A DNA stretch of 64,000 nt from Candidatus Eisenbacteria bacterium (GCA_016235265.1 JACRLI010000007.1:171801-235800); one strand, 5' to 3'; counted from the stretch's first letter, positions 35,073 through 44,574 are shown. The notes: generated by a model from the letters alone, not told the origin. Translations and numbers: made by a program.

Positions 35073-38000
35073 ATGAGGCCGTCCATCAGGTATTCCGCGC
35101 CCCTGATACTGCTCCCGCTCCTGGTCCTCTGCCCCCGGCCTGCCTCCGCCTACTGGGCCGGGGATCCCACGGTGAACCACCCCGTCACGATCATGTCGGG
35201 GGATGACACCGGCCCATCCGTGGCCATGGACCGGTACGGTTCCTACTACGTGGCGTGGCGGAACACCGGCGGCATCTACGTTCAGCGGTTTCTCCCTTCC
35301 GGCGACCGGGCTCCGATGTGGCCGGCTGGCGGGGTGCAGGTCGCCAGCGTCCCGTTTCCCGGCGTGGTCAAGGTGGTAGTGGGGGACTACTGGGCCACCG
35401 TGGTGTTTCAGGATATGAATCCGCTTACGCTGCAGGATGTCAGGCTGGTGGCGCAGCGGGTGGATTCGACGGGAGCGCTGCCCTGGGGCTCCACAGGCGT
35501 CGTGCTGGCCGAGGAGCCGAACGGTGGCACCCACGGCCCCGTACTCACGAACTTCACGGATCTTCAGGCGGTTCCGGATGGAAGGGGGGGAGTCATCCTC
35601 TGCCAGGCCGGGATCCAGCAGCACGACTATCCCTCGGCCCCCTCGGACACCACCTCCTGGATTGACGTCGCGGCCTGCGATGCGGACGGGGTCCCCAGCT
35701 CGATGCGGATCGAGCAGCGGCAGCGGTACGGGGGCTCCCCCCTGGACAAGAGGGATCAGCCGAGACTCATCGAAGGCGGCCCCGGAAAGGCAATTCTGGC
35801 GTTCCGTGCCCGCCGCCCAGGCGACGGTGGGCACGACCTGCTCGCGCGCGGCATCCTCACCTGGACCTCCATGGGCGTCGGCTCCGTCGTCACCGAGTGG
35901 GCGTCCAATACGACGGTCTGTTCCGCGGCCGGTTCCCGCTCCCTTCCGAGCGTCGCGGGCGACGGCCTCCACGGCGTGATCGTCGCGTGGGAGGATGGAC
36001 GGTCGAGTCCCTCCGCCGTCTTTGCGCAGCGCGTGGACAGCCTGGGCACGCCGCAGTGGGCGGCAGACGGTGTGGCCGTGTGCCCCGCGTCGGGCGCCCA
36101 GACCCGGCCCGCCGCGGTCCCGGACGGTGCCGGCGGCGCCATCGTGGGGTGGCTCGATCACCGCAGCGGAACGCACGACGACGTGTACGCACAGAGGCTC
36201 GGCGCCGCGACCGGCGGGGCGCTGTGGGACCCGGGCGCGGTCGCCACCGGTGTGGCCTCCTCCACCAAGTCGTCCCCGGTGATGGCCGCGTCCCTCGCGG
36301 GATCCGCGCACCTGCTCTGGGAAGACTCGCGGAACGGGGCCGGGGATATCTACGGCGCCTTCGTGAATACGGATGGAGCGGTCGCCGGGTCCAGCGGCGG
36401 CTCGCCGGTGTGCACGGCAGCCAACAGCCAGCACAGTCCCGCGCTGGCGGTTGGGGCCGACGGCCAGGCGGTAGCCACCTGGGTGGACCACCGCAGCGGC
36501 ACCAACGACGACCTGTACGCGGCCCTCACTGCGCCGCCGGTGATCACCGGTCTCTACCTGGCAACCTGCGGCACGGCGGGAGTGTCACGCAGCATCCTGG
36601 GCCACAACTTCACCGGTGCCAGCGAGGTCCGGTTTGCCGGGAACCTCTCCCCGGGCTTTACGGTGGTGAGTGACAGCGTCATCACTGCGACCGTGCCCGC
36701 AGGCGGCGGCCCCGGTTTCATCACGGTGGTCACTCCCGCGGGCACCGCCGGAGGACCGGGCGTGCCTGCCAGCTACTTCTACACGCTCGGCGTGACCTCC
36801 ATCAGTCCCACCGGGGGGCCGGTGGGGACCACGGTCACCATCCAGGGGTTCTTCGATCTCGGTGCGATGAGCGTGGAGTTCTTCTCCGGGGTCCCGGCCG
36901 TGTCCACCGGCGATGAACACACCATCACGACGACCGTTCCCGCGGGTGCGCGCACCGGAGTCCTTCAGCTTGGGTGCTACTGCGATACTACCGTGTTGGC
37001 GGTTGGGTACCTGTCCTCCACGGATACCTTCACGGTGGCCCCGGTGGTGGATTCGTTCGCGCCGGCATCCGGCTTCGTGGGAACGACCCTCCAGGTGAAG
37101 GGACGCAACTTCCTCGGCGCCTCCGCGGTGAACTTCAACGGGGTGAGCGCCAGCTTCAGCGTGGTGAACGACGATTCACTCACCGCAACGGTGCCGGCCG
37201 GTGCGACGACCGGGCCGATCACGGTGAGCCATGGGAGCTGGTCCGGTTCGAGCTCCACGAGCTTCACGGTGCTCGTGCCACCGACGATCGCGCTGTTCGT
37301 CCCGGCCGCCGGCCCGGTGGGCACGAGCGTGAAGGTGCGCGGCACCATCCTCGACGGGGCCTCCTCGGTGACGTTCAACGGCACGGCGGCCGCGTTCACG
37401 ATGGACTCCTCGACGGTGATCACCGCCACGGTGCCCGCGGGGGCCACGACGGGCCAGATCGCGGTCACCACGCCCGGGGGAACGGCCACCAGCTCGGGCA
37501 GCTTCTTCGTGGGCAGTGCGCCCACTGTGAGCAGCTTCTCGCCGGGCGGGGGACCGGTCGGGACGTCGGTGACCATCGGCGGCACGAACTTCGTCGGCGC
37601 GACCGAGGTGCGGTTCTACCTCGTGGCGGCGACCTCGTTCACGGTGAACAACGCCACGCAGATCACGGCGACGGTGCCCGCGGGTGCGACGACAGGGCCG
37701 ATCCGGGTCGTGAACCCGGTCGGCACGGGCACGAGCGCCGACAGCTTCTTCGTGGGGAGTGCTCCCACGGTGGCGAGCTTCTCACCGACTTCGGGCACCG
37801 CAGGCACGTCGGTCACGGTGACCGGCACCAACTTCACCAGTTCCACCGCGGTAGCCTTCAACGGCAGTTCGGCGTCGTTCACGGTGGACAATGTGACCCA
37901 GATCACGGCGACCGTTCCCGGCGGGGCCACGACCGGTCCGATCAGCGTGACCAACCCGGCCGGCACCGGCACCAGTGCGGGCGGTTTCTTCATCGGGAGC

Positions 38001-40256
38001 GCACCCGTGGTGAGCAGCTTCGCGCCGACGTTTGGCCTCCCGAGAGCCTCGGTCACGGTGACCGGAGCCAACTTCACCGGAGCCACAGCGCTGTCGTTCA
38101 ATGGGACGTCCGCCTCGTTCTCAGTGAACACGTCCACGCAGATCACTGCCACAGTGCCTGGTGGAGCCACGACCGGCCCGATCAGCGTGACCAACCCGGC
38201 GGGAACGGGATCCAGCGCCAGCAGCTTCTTCGTGGGCAATGGGCCCACGGTATCGAGCTTCTCGCCGACTTCCGGCACGGTGGGAACATCGGTCACGCTG
38301 GCAGGCACCAACTTCACCGGGGCGAGTTCGGTGGCGTTCAACGGCACCGCTGCCTCGTTCACCGTGAACTCGGACGTGTCGATCTCGACCACGGTCCCGG
38401 GCGGAGCCACGACCGGACCGATCTCCGTCACGAACCCCGCCGGCACCGGCGCCAGCGCTTCCAGCTTCTTCGTGGGCACCGCGCCCGTCGTGTCCCTCTT
38501 CGTTCCCGCCGGCGGCCCGGTGGGGACCAGTGTGAAGGTACGCGGCTCCAACTTCACCGGTTCGACCTCGGTGACCTTCAACGGCACCAGCGCCACATTC
38601 ACCGTGGATTCCTCGACGGTGATCACGGCCACGGTTCCGGTGGGAGCCACGACGGGTCCGATCGCGGTGACCAACCCCGCCGGGACCGGCAGCAGCGGTT
38701 CGAGCTACTTCGTGGGCAGCGCCCCGACCATCTCCACGTTTTCGCCCCCCTCCGGCCTGGCCGGGACCAGCGTGACGATCACCGGCACGGGCTTCACCGG
38801 GGTGACGGCGGTGGCGTTCAACGGGACGTCCGCGAGCTTCACGGTGAACAGCGCCACGCAGATCACGGCGACGGTGCCCGCGGGAGCCACGACCGGTCCC
38901 GTCAGCGCCACCAACCCCGCGGGCACGGGCACGAGCAGCCCGAGCTTCTTCGTGGGCTCCCCGCCCACGATCAGCTCCTTCACGCCCGACCACGGCACGG
39001 TGGGCGCCAGCGTGGTGATCACCGGGACGAACTTCACCGGGGTGAACACGGTGGTCTTCTGGAACACCATCCCGGCCAGCTTCACGGTGAACAGCGCCAT
39101 CCAGATCACGGCGACGGTCCCCGCGGGGGCGACGACCGGCGTGCTCTCCGTGAACAACCCGGCGGGGATGGCGTTCAGCGCCACGAACTTCCACCTGCCG
39201 CCCACGCTGACATCGTTCAGCCCCTCGTCGGGCCCGGTCAACACGACGGTGACGCTGACCGGGACGAACTTCACGGGCGCCACCGGGGTGACGTTCAACG
39301 GCACACCGGCGACGATCTACAGCGTGACCTCCAACATCCAGATGACGGCGAGGGTGCCGGTGGGAGCCACGAGCGGGACGATCGCGGTGACCACGCCGGG
39401 GGGCACGGCCACGAGCGCATCGAGCTTCACGGTGACGGCCGGGCCGGCGATCACATCCTTCCTTCCGCTCTCGGGGGTGGTGGGCGCCTCGGTGACGATC
39501 AACGGGGTGAACTTCACGGGGGCGACGGTGGTGAAGTTCGGCGAGGGAGCCTACGCCAGCTTCACCGTGAACTCGGCCACGCAGATCACGGCGACGGTGC
39601 CTCCGGGGGCGCGCACGGCGTCGATCACGGTGGTCACGCCCGCGGGCACGGCCCTCAGTTCGGGCAGCTTCACGGTGACGGTCCCGCTCGAGGCCCCGTT
39701 CCTGGCCAGCTTCACACCGGCGTCGGGTCCTCCGGGCACGCAGGTGACAGTGAACGGGGGAGGCTTCCTCAACCCGCCGCGTCCGATCACCCAGGTGTGG
39801 TTCGGGGGGAAGGCGGCGTCGAGCTTCACGGTGCTGGGGCCGCTTCAGCTGAGGGCGGTGGTGCCCACGAACGCTCCCCTGGGGGCGGTCGCGGTGGCGG
39901 TGAGCAACTCGGCGGGCACGGGAACGACGTCGAGCCTGTTCCTGGTGACGGTCCCGACGGACGTGGAGAGGGTGCCCGTGGCGCTGGCGCTGGAGGCGCC
40001 GCGGCCCAACCCGAGCCGCGGAGAGGTGGACCTGTCGTTCGGACTTACGCGCTCGGGAAGGGTGGAGCTGGCGGTCTACTCGGTATCGGGGGCGCGGGTG
40101 AGGCAGCTGGTATCCGAGGACCGGGAACCCGGGGCACACACGACCCACTGGGATGGCCGCGGCGACCTGGGCCAGCCGCTGGCGTCCGGGGTGTACCTCG
40201 TTCGAATGGAGGCCGAGGGAAGGCTGCTGAACCGGAGAATCGTACTGATGAAGTAG
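35073..40256 (+). CDS. giant secreted IPT/TIG-repeat protein with sorting domain
   Basis: A 1727-residue surface protein. Signal peptide (LILLPLLVLCPRPASA); residues about 30-485 form propeller-like repeats (VAWEDGRSSPSAVFAQRVD; GWLDHRSGTHDDVYAQRL). About 14 IPT/TIG Ig-like repeats follow (about 487-1625), each near 80 residues with cores such as GTSVTVTGTNFTG and ATVPAGATTGP. The final 85 residues are a Por/FlgD-type sorting domain (PRPNPSRGEVDLSF). Repeats 6-9 are nearly identical in DNA, suggesting recent expansion. Adhesion or scaffold at the surface is likely; ligand unknown. Confidence 0.8.
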   Translation: MRPSIRYSAPLILLPLLVLCPRPASAYWAGDPTVNHPVTIMSGDDTGPSVAMDRYGSYYVAWRNTGGIYVQRFLPSGDRAPMWPAGGVQVASVPFPGVVKVVVGDYWATVVFQDMNPLTLQDVRLVAQRVDSTGALPWGSTGVVLAEEPNGGTHGPVLTNFTDLQAVPDGRGGVILCQAGIQQHDYPSAPSDTTSWIDVAACDADGVPSSMRIEQRQRYGGSPLDKRDQPRLIEGGPGKAILAFRARRPGDGGHDLLARGILTWTSMGVGSVVTEWASNTTVCSAAGSRSLPSVAGDGLHGVIVAWEDGRSSPSAVFAQRVDSLGTPQWAADGVAVCPASGAQTRPAAVPDGAGGAIVGWLDHRSGTHDDVYAQRLGAATGGALWDPGAVATGVASSTKSSPVMAASLAGSAHLLWEDSRNGAGDIYGAFVNTDGAVAGSSGGSPVCTAANSQHSPALAVGADGQAVATWVDHRSGTNDDLYAALTAPPVITGLYLATCGTAGVSRSILGHNFTGASEVRFAGNLSPGFTVVSDSVITATVPAGGGPGFITVVTPAGTAGGPGVPASYFYTLGVTSISPTGGPVGTTVTIQGFFDLGAMSVEFFSGVPAVSTGDEHTITTTVPAGARTGVLQLGCYCDTTVLAVGYLSSTDTFTVAPVVDSFAPASGFVGTTLQVKGRNFLGASAVNFNGVSASFSVVNDDSLTATVPAGATTGPITVSHGSWSGSSSTSFTVLVPPTIALFVPAAGPVGTSVKVRGTILDGASSVTFNGTAAAFTMDSSTVITATVPAGATTGQIAVTTPGGTATSSGSFFVGSAPTVSSFSPGGGPVGTSVTIGGTNFVGATEVRFYLVAATSFTVNNATQITATVPAGATTGPIRVVNPVGTGTSADSFFVGSAPTVASFSPTSGTAGTSVTVTGTNFTSSTAVAFNGSSASFTVDNVTQITATVPGGATTGPISVTNPAGTGTSAGGFFIGSAPVVSSFAPTFGLPRASVTVTGANFTGATALSFNGTSASFSVNTSTQITATVPGGATTGPISVTNPAGTGSSASSFFVGNGPTVSSFSPTSGTVGTSVTLAGTNFTGASSVAFNGTAASFTVNSDVSISTTVPGGATTGPISVTNPAGTGASASSFFVGTAPVVSLFVPAGGPVGTSVKVRGSNFTGSTSVTFNGTSATFTVDSSTVITATVPVGATTGPIAVTNPAGTGSSGSSYFVGSAPTISTFSPPSGLAGTSVTITGTGFTGVTAVAFNGTSASFTVNSATQITATVPAGATTGPVSATNPAGTGTSSPSFFVGSPPTISSFTPDHGTVGASVVITGTNFTGVNTVVFWNTIPASFTVNSAIQITATVPAGATTGVLSVNNPAGMAFSATNFHLPPTLTSFSPSSGPVNTTVTLTGTNFTGATGVTFNGTPATIYSVTSNIQMTARVPVGATSGTIAVTTPGGTATSASSFTVTAGPAITSFLPLSGVVGASVTINGVNFTGATVVKFGEGAYASFTVNSATQITATVPPGARTASITVVTPAGTALSSGSFTVTVPLEAPFLASFTPASGPPGTQVTVNGGGFLNPPRPITQVWFGGKAASSFTVLGPLQLRAVVPTNAPLGAVAVAVSNSAGTGTTSSLFLVTVPTDVERVPVALALEAPRPNPSRGEVDLSFGLTRSGRVELAVYSVSGARVRQLVSEDREPGAHTTHWDGRGDLGQPLASGVYLVRMEAEGRLLNRRIVLMK
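36535..39955 (+). repeat. tandem ~240-base repeats encoding IPT domains
   Basis: Units of about 240 bases begin near 37517, 37758, 38000, 38239 and so on, with recurring blocks such as aacttcaccgg and gccacgaccggtccgatc. Copies in the middle are the most alike; the ends are divergent. Recombination between units could change copy number, and short-read assembly may miscount them. Confidence 0.75.
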
Positions 40257-40284
40257 AACTCCCGGCGGCAGGAGCGGGAACAAC

Positions 40285-40319
40285 GCGGGGCGGTCGGCGG
40301 TTCACGCCGGCCGCCCCGC
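40285..40319. terminator. bidirectional terminator hairpin
   Basis: GCGGGGCGG-t-CGGCG, loop gttca, CGCCG-g-CCGCCCCGC: a 14-pair stem with one mismatch between the convergent IPT-repeat and S41-like genes. It can serve both strands. Confidence 0.65.
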
Positions 40320-40393
40320 TACACGCCACGGCACGATCCTCTTCCCGGGCGCAGGCGATCGAGCCGTGTGGGGAGCATCCACGCCCGTCCGCC

Positions 40394-41695
40394 CTACGGT
40401 TCCGCCTGGTCCGCCCCCAGCAGCTGCAGCGCGCGCTCGATGTCCGGATCGGCCCCGGCGCGCACGTCGATCTGCCGCCACTTCACGAAGTTCGTGGGCA
40501 CCGCCCCGCGGCCTTCCAGCGGCAGGCCGTCGGCCGCGAACAGCGCCGCGGTGGGCAGCTCCAGGAACCAGCCCTGCGCCGCACGCAGCGCCGCGGACAG
40601 CCCTCCGCGCCCGGCGGTGATGCGCCCGATCACCCGGCCGCGCTTCTGCTCGCGGAACCACCGCGGAATCAGCTCCGCGAAGCCCGCGGTGCCCTCGTCG
40701 GCCAGCACCACCACCTCTCCGGAGTACGGCTTCTCCACGGGCTGCACGCGCAGCACCAGCAGTCCGCGCTCGCTCAGCGTGGGATGGAACAGCCACGGCG
40801 AGCCGGTGCTCTCGGCGGTGCCGCGCGGGTACTTGACGATCATCGCCCGGCCCAGCGTCTCGAGGCCGCGGCGGTTGGCCACGAAACCGGCGTTGGAGGA
40901 CTTCTCCGCGAACTGCGACAGCAGGGCCAGCACCGACACGTCGGCGTCGGCGCAGCCGCGCACGTCCAGGATCAGGTCCGGGAACTTCGACACGTGCTGC
41001 ATGGCCGTGTCCACCACGGTGGGGTCGTGCAGGCGGCTCACGCGCAGGTAGCCCACGCGCTTCGCGTACACGGTCCAGCCCAGGTCGGACTCGGTGGAGG
41101 AGAAGCCGTCGCGGCGCACCGGCTGGCTCCACTCCACGCCGTCGCCGGTGCGCACGCGAAGCGTGAGCATGGAGCCGCGCGCGCCGGGCAGGTCGCTCTC
41201 GTGGGTCACCAGGTAGTCGCCCTTGAACAGGCCGGCCTTCTCGCAGTCCGAGCCCGGCTGCACCGCCACCACCACCACGCCGTCCACGGTCTGGCGCACG
41301 CGGAAGGCGGGAGTGAAGTCGGGCGCACGCCCCTCGCGGTAGAACCGGCAGCCGGAATAGCGCAGCTCGGCGAGAAGGTCGCGCACCTGGCGCTGCACGT
41401 CGGCGGAGGCCCCGGCGGCCACCAGTTGCGAGCGCCGCCACGCGGACGTGGAGTCCAGCGGTGCGTGATTGAATTCCGGGTCGAAGAAACTGGCGCGGAT
41501 GGTGGCGACGGCCGAGTCGAAGACGGCGATGTCGTTCAGGGGCGGCTCGGTCGCAACGGCCGTCGGGCTCGCCCCGGCCGTGCCGGGTGCGGACCTCCCC
41601 TGTGCCGCTGCCGAACCGCCCTGCGCGACCGCCCAGCCGGCCATGCAGCTGCAGGCCAGCGCGGTCGCCGCCAGGATTGCACGAAACACAGCCAT
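40394..41695 (-). CDS. S41-family protease homologue lacking catalytic residues
   Basis: A 433-residue exported protein of the C-terminal processing peptidase (S41) family. Signal segment ALACSCMAGWAVAQ, a PDZ-like region (VVVAVQPGSDCEKAGLFKGDYLVT) and the S41 core (VGYLRVSRLHD, LILDVRGC). The catalytic block, usually GTASASE or similar, reads EGTAGFAELI, so the Ser is Gly. The partner Lys in TxGKG is Arg (ITAGRGG). It is therefore probably a non-proteolytic binding protein. ATG 41695 lacks a ribosome site; the promoter lies at 41765-41793. Confidence 0.78.
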   Translation of the reverse strand: MAVFRAILAATALACSCMAGWAVAQGGSAAAQGRSAPGTAGASPTAVATEPPLNDIAVFDSAVATIRASFFDPEFNHAPLDSTSAWRRSQLVAAGASADVQRQVRDLLAELRYSGCRFYREGRAPDFTPAFRVRQTVDGVVVVAVQPGSDCEKAGLFKGDYLVTHESDLPGARGSMLTLRVRTGDGVEWSQPVRRDGFSSTESDLGWTVYAKRVGYLRVSRLHDPTVVDTAMQHVSKFPDLILDVRGCADADVSVLALLSQFAEKSSNAGFVANRRGLETLGRAMIVKYPRGTAESTGSPWLFHPTLSERGLLVLRVQPVEKPYSGEVVVLADEGTAGFAELIPRWFREQKRGRVIGRITAGRGGLSAALRAAQGWFLELPTAALFAADGLPLEGRGAVPTNFVKWRQIDVRAGADPDIERALQLLGADQAEP

Positions 41696-41764
41696 GGCGG
41701 GCCGGGTCGGTTTGGGAATCGCGGAGGGGTGCGGTGGGAAGACCGGGTGGCTGGTCACGAGCGA

Positions 41765-41793
41765 ATGGTAGCCCCGGGGGATGGCGGGTGCAA
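41765..41793 (-). promoter_or_regulatory. promoter for the S41-like gene
   Basis: On the minus strand, TTGCAC (41793-41788), a 17-base spacer and TACCAT (41770-41765). Transcription would start near 41757, about 60 bases before ATG 41695. Confidence 0.55.
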
Positions 41794-41872
41794 GCGCCGG
41801 TTGCGGGGGTACTGTGGCGGGCGGTGGCCCGCCACGAGGCACGCGTCCGGCCACCCAGCCCGGCCGTCCCCT

Positions 41873-41901
41873 TTGACTTCTCCCGCCGCCGTTGTTAGCT
41901 T
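41873..41901 (+). promoter_or_regulatory. promoter giving a leaderless mRNA for the FlgD-Ig-like gene
   Basis: TTGACT (41873-41878), 17-base spacer, TAGCTT (41896-41901), then seven bases to ATG 41909. No ribosome site is present. The spacing is identical to the promoter at 19793-19821. Confidence 0.6.
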
Positions 41902-41908
41902 CCCATGG

Positions 41909-43570
41909 ATGTCCACCCGAACCCCGGGGACGGCCGCCTTCGCCGCCTTCCTCCTCGCCCTGGCGCTCTGTCTCGCCCTGTCTTCCGGCGCGGCCTCCGC
42001 CATCCAGGTCCGCGGCCTGCGGGCGGAACCGTCGCGCTTCTCGCCCAACGGTGACGGGCTGCGCGACACCTGCTACGCGCTCTTCTCGGTGGACGACACC
42101 GCCGACGTCGTGGCGGTCTCCATCGGCGGATCGCTGCACCTGCCCCAGAACGCGCGAACCCTCGTCCTGAACGGCCCTGTCGGACCCGGGGACGTGAGCA
42201 TCCCCTGGGACGGCCGCAGCGACCTGGGCAGCGTGGTCCCGGAGGGCGACTACGTCCTGCTGGTGCAGGCCCGCCGAGGCGGGTCGTGGAGCGAGCCGGT
42301 GTCGGTGGCGGCCACGGTGGACCTCACGGCGCCGGGCGTCACCAACGTGAGCATCCAGCCCAACCCGTACGCGCCGCTGGCCCCGGGCAGCGTCCCGCCG
42401 CAGCGGGCCGTGGTGCGCTTCGACGTCTCCAGCTTCGACACCTCGCGCGCCGGCGGCGACCGGGCGCTGGCGTGGATCGAACGCATCCCGGGCCTGGCGC
42501 AGGATTTCGACGACACGCTGGCCGTGGCGCGCAGCGTCTCGGGCGACACCGTCACCTTCACCGCCGCGTGGACGCCGGACGCCAGCATGAATCGCGACGG
42601 CGTGCACACGGTGCACCTCGAGACGTTCGACGCCGCCGGAAACCGCGGCGGCGGCGGCTTCTGGTCCCTCGACTACGCGTTGAGCGGGCCGGCCCTGCTG
42701 TTCTCCAACCTGCCCGCCCCGACGAGGATCTCCGGGGAGATCTTCTACACCTACCTTACGGCGTACCCGGACAGCATCCGCTGCACGGCGGTGGACCGTC
42801 ACGGCGTGGACTCGCTGCGGGTGCGCTTCGGTAGCGGGCCGTGGAAGTACGCGGCGCTGGGCCCGGCCGGCGCCTGGGCGGTGGCCTTCCCCGACACCTC
42901 CGACCCGCTGCACAAGGAGGGGCTGCTCACCTTCGACTACGCGGCCATCAGCCGCGTCGGCTACGTGACCACGGGCTCGCGCACGCTCAGCATTGACGTC
43001 TCGTCCCCGGTGCTCACGCTCACCTCGCCCGTGCCCGGACGAGTGGCCCGGTCGCTGCTGGTGATCTCGGGCACGTGTCCCGCCACCGACACGCTCTACA
43101 CCACGCTGCAGCCGTCCACCGGGGGCACGCTGAAGTTCCAGAAGCTGGTCACCGGCGGGGTGTTCAAGGATTCCCTGCGGCTGGAGCCGGGTATCAACTC
43201 GTACACGATCCGGGGCGGAGACAAGGCCGGCAACCGCTCGGCGGTGCTTTCCGGCTCGGTGGAGTTCTCGATCGCCGCCGGCATCACTGCTCCCGAAGTG
43301 TTTCGGGCGGGCGACGCGTTCCTGGCCCAGCTCGCGCGCTCGGGGCAGAGCCTGGAGGTCCGCATCTACCGGCCCGATGGGAGCTTCGTGCGCCGCCTGT
43401 TCACCGATCGCTCCTCCGACCTGCTGGGCCTGAGCTACGAGTTGTCCTGGGACCTCTTCAACGAGAGCCAGGTGATGGTGGGCCGTGGACCGTACCTGTG
43501 CGTGGCACGCCTGGGCTACCGCGACGGCTCCTTCGAGACCCGCCGGCTGGCGGTGGTGGTGATGCCATGA
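41909..43570 (+). CDS. secreted FlgD-Ig-like domain protein
   Basis: A 553-residue exported protein. Signal peptide AAFLLALALCLALSSGAASA. Near residue 45 is the motif SRFSPNGDGLRDT, typical of FlgD-like/gliding-motility C-terminal modules but here at the N-terminus; IPWDGRSDLGSVVPEGDYVL continues that fold. Further Ig-like domains follow (FDAAGNRGGGG; IRGGDKAGNRS), and a last FlgD-like unit (VRIYRPDGSFVRRLF) ends the protein. No enzymatic motif. Its stop overlaps the PorV-like start (ATGA), so the two probably work together in the outer membrane. Confidence 0.7.
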   Translation: MSTRTPGTAAFAAFLLALALCLALSSGAASAIQVRGLRAEPSRFSPNGDGLRDTCYALFSVDDTADVVAVSIGGSLHLPQNARTLVLNGPVGPGDVSIPWDGRSDLGSVVPEGDYVLLVQARRGGSWSEPVSVAATVDLTAPGVTNVSIQPNPYAPLAPGSVPPQRAVVRFDVSSFDTSRAGGDRALAWIERIPGLAQDFDDTLAVARSVSGDTVTFTAAWTPDASMNRDGVHTVHLETFDAAGNRGGGGFWSLDYALSGPALLFSNLPAPTRISGEIFYTYLTAYPDSIRCTAVDRHGVDSLRVRFGSGPWKYAALGPAGAWAVAFPDTSDPLHKEGLLTFDYAAISRVGYVTTGSRTLSIDVSSPVLTLTSPVPGRVARSLLVISGTCPATDTLYTTLQPSTGGTLKFQKLVTGGVFKDSLRLEPGINSYTIRGGDKAGNRSAVLSGSVEFSIAAGITAPEVFRAGDAFLAQLARSGQSLEVRIYRPDGSFVRRLFTDRSSDLLGLSYELSWDLFNESQVMVGRGPYLCVARLGYRDGSFETRRLAVVVMP

Positions 43571-44496
43571 CGCGCCGCCTGCTCGCCGCGGCCCTGCTCG
43601 CCGCATCCCTGTCGCTCCCCGCCGCGCCGGCGCCGGCCCAGGACCGGACCACCGTGTTTCAGATGGATGCGCTCGACGCGCGCGCCTTTGCCATGGGCGG
43701 CACGCTGGTCACTCTGCCGCGCGACGAAACCGCGCTGCGCTGGAACCCCTCGCTGCTGGTGTTCATGGAAGCGCCGGGCGTGACCGCGGGCTACTCCACG
43801 CCGGCGTCCGGGTTCGGGGCCTCGCACACCGCCGTGGCGGGGGCCCTGCTCATCGGGCGCGAGCTGCCCCACCTGTCGCCGGGCGTGCACGTTCGCCGCA
43901 GCGCGGCGGGAGCGTTCCTGATGGGGGGCGGGTTCGACCTGTCGGAGGGCGCGCGCTGGTCCGAGACGCAGGTGGGCGCGGGCTACGCGTACGCGATCGC
44001 GCCCTACATCTCGGTCGGCGGCACGCTGCGACTGCTGGGCAACAGCACCGCCGCCGCGGGCGCGTCGGTGTCCGGCTACGCCGTGGACGCGGGCGTGGCC
44101 GTGCGGCTCACGCGCACACTGGACCTGGGCCTTGGCGCGCGCAACCTGATGAGCACCGTGAAGTGGAAGGACCTGGGAGTGAGCGAGGCGCTGGCCAACG
44201 TGTTCGCGGTGGGCCTGGGGCTCAATCTCGGCGGCCTGCGCTGCGAAACGGGAATGGAGGCGTCGTCCTCCCACGCGGCGGTGCTGTGGACCGGGGCGGA
44301 GGCGGATTTCCTGGATCACCAGTTGAAGGCCCGCGGCGGGATGCGGATGCACCTGGGCTCGGAGCCGCGCGCCGTCCCGACGCTGGGGGCCGGCTTCGCC
44401 CGCGGCCGCCTGCGGGTGGACGTGGCCGGCGCCTTCGATGCCACCGAGGCCCTGGGCGTGACGCGGGCGTTCTCGTTGGGCTACCGGTTCAAGTAG
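43567..44496 (+). CDS. PorV/PorQ-like outer-membrane beta-barrel protein
   Basis: A 309-residue barrel with signal peptide (LLAASLSLPAAPAPAQ). The N-terminal signature ARAFAMGGTLVTLPRDETALRWNPS (read in two pieces: ARAFAMGGTLV and TALRWNPS) is the hallmark of the PorV/PorQ (UPF0164) family, followed by alternating Gly/aromatic strands ending FSLGYRFK. PorV shuttles type IX cargo in Bacteroidetes; here it may do the same for the sorting-domain proteins of this window. Coupled to the upstream gene by ATGA. Confidence 0.75.
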   Translation: MTRRLLAAALLAASLSLPAAPAPAQDRTTVFQMDALDARAFAMGGTLVTLPRDETALRWNPSLLVFMEAPGVTAGYSTPASGFGASHTAVAGALLIGRELPHLSPGVHVRRSAAGAFLMGGGFDLSEGARWSETQVGAGYAYAIAPYISVGGTLRLLGNSTAAAGASVSGYAVDAGVAVRLTRTLDLGLGARNLMSTVKWKDLGVSEALANVFAVGLGLNLGGLRCETGMEASSSHAAVLWTGAEADFLDHQLKARGGMRMHLGSEPRAVPTLGAGFARGRLRVDVAGAFDATEALGVTRAFSLGYRFK

Positions 44497-44551
44497 GCCG
44501 GATCGCCCCGGGCGGCGCGAACCCCGGCGGCGGCGGCGGATCGGAAGTCAG

Positions 44552-44574
44552 CGGGCCCGGCGTCGCCGGGCCCG
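44552..44574. terminator. terminator hairpin after the PorV-like gene
   Basis: CGGGCCCGGC-gtc-GCCGGGCCCG, a perfect ten-pair stem followed by TGGTGTTT, between convergent genes. Confidence 0.6.

Noticed and set aside
36535-39955. CRISPR-like or non-coding tandem array
   Set aside because: Units are about 240 bases, in frame, and encode IPT domains; there are no short direct repeats with unique spacers.
38121-40283. A long open frame (about 720 codons) on the minus strand
   Set aside because: It lies opposite the IPT-repeat gene and reads as Arg/His/Gly-rich low-complexity sequence with no domain; it is a shadow created by the GC-rich repeats.
36974-41908. An open frame joined upstream to the FlgD-Ig-like gene, giving about 2200 codons
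   Set aside because: The upstream part is out-of-frame repeat DNA. The signal peptide and promoter place the start at 41909.
41696-43606. Upstream extension of the S41-like frame on the minus strand
   Set aside because: It is antisense to the FlgD-Ig-like gene and without domain character; the signal segment begins at 41695.
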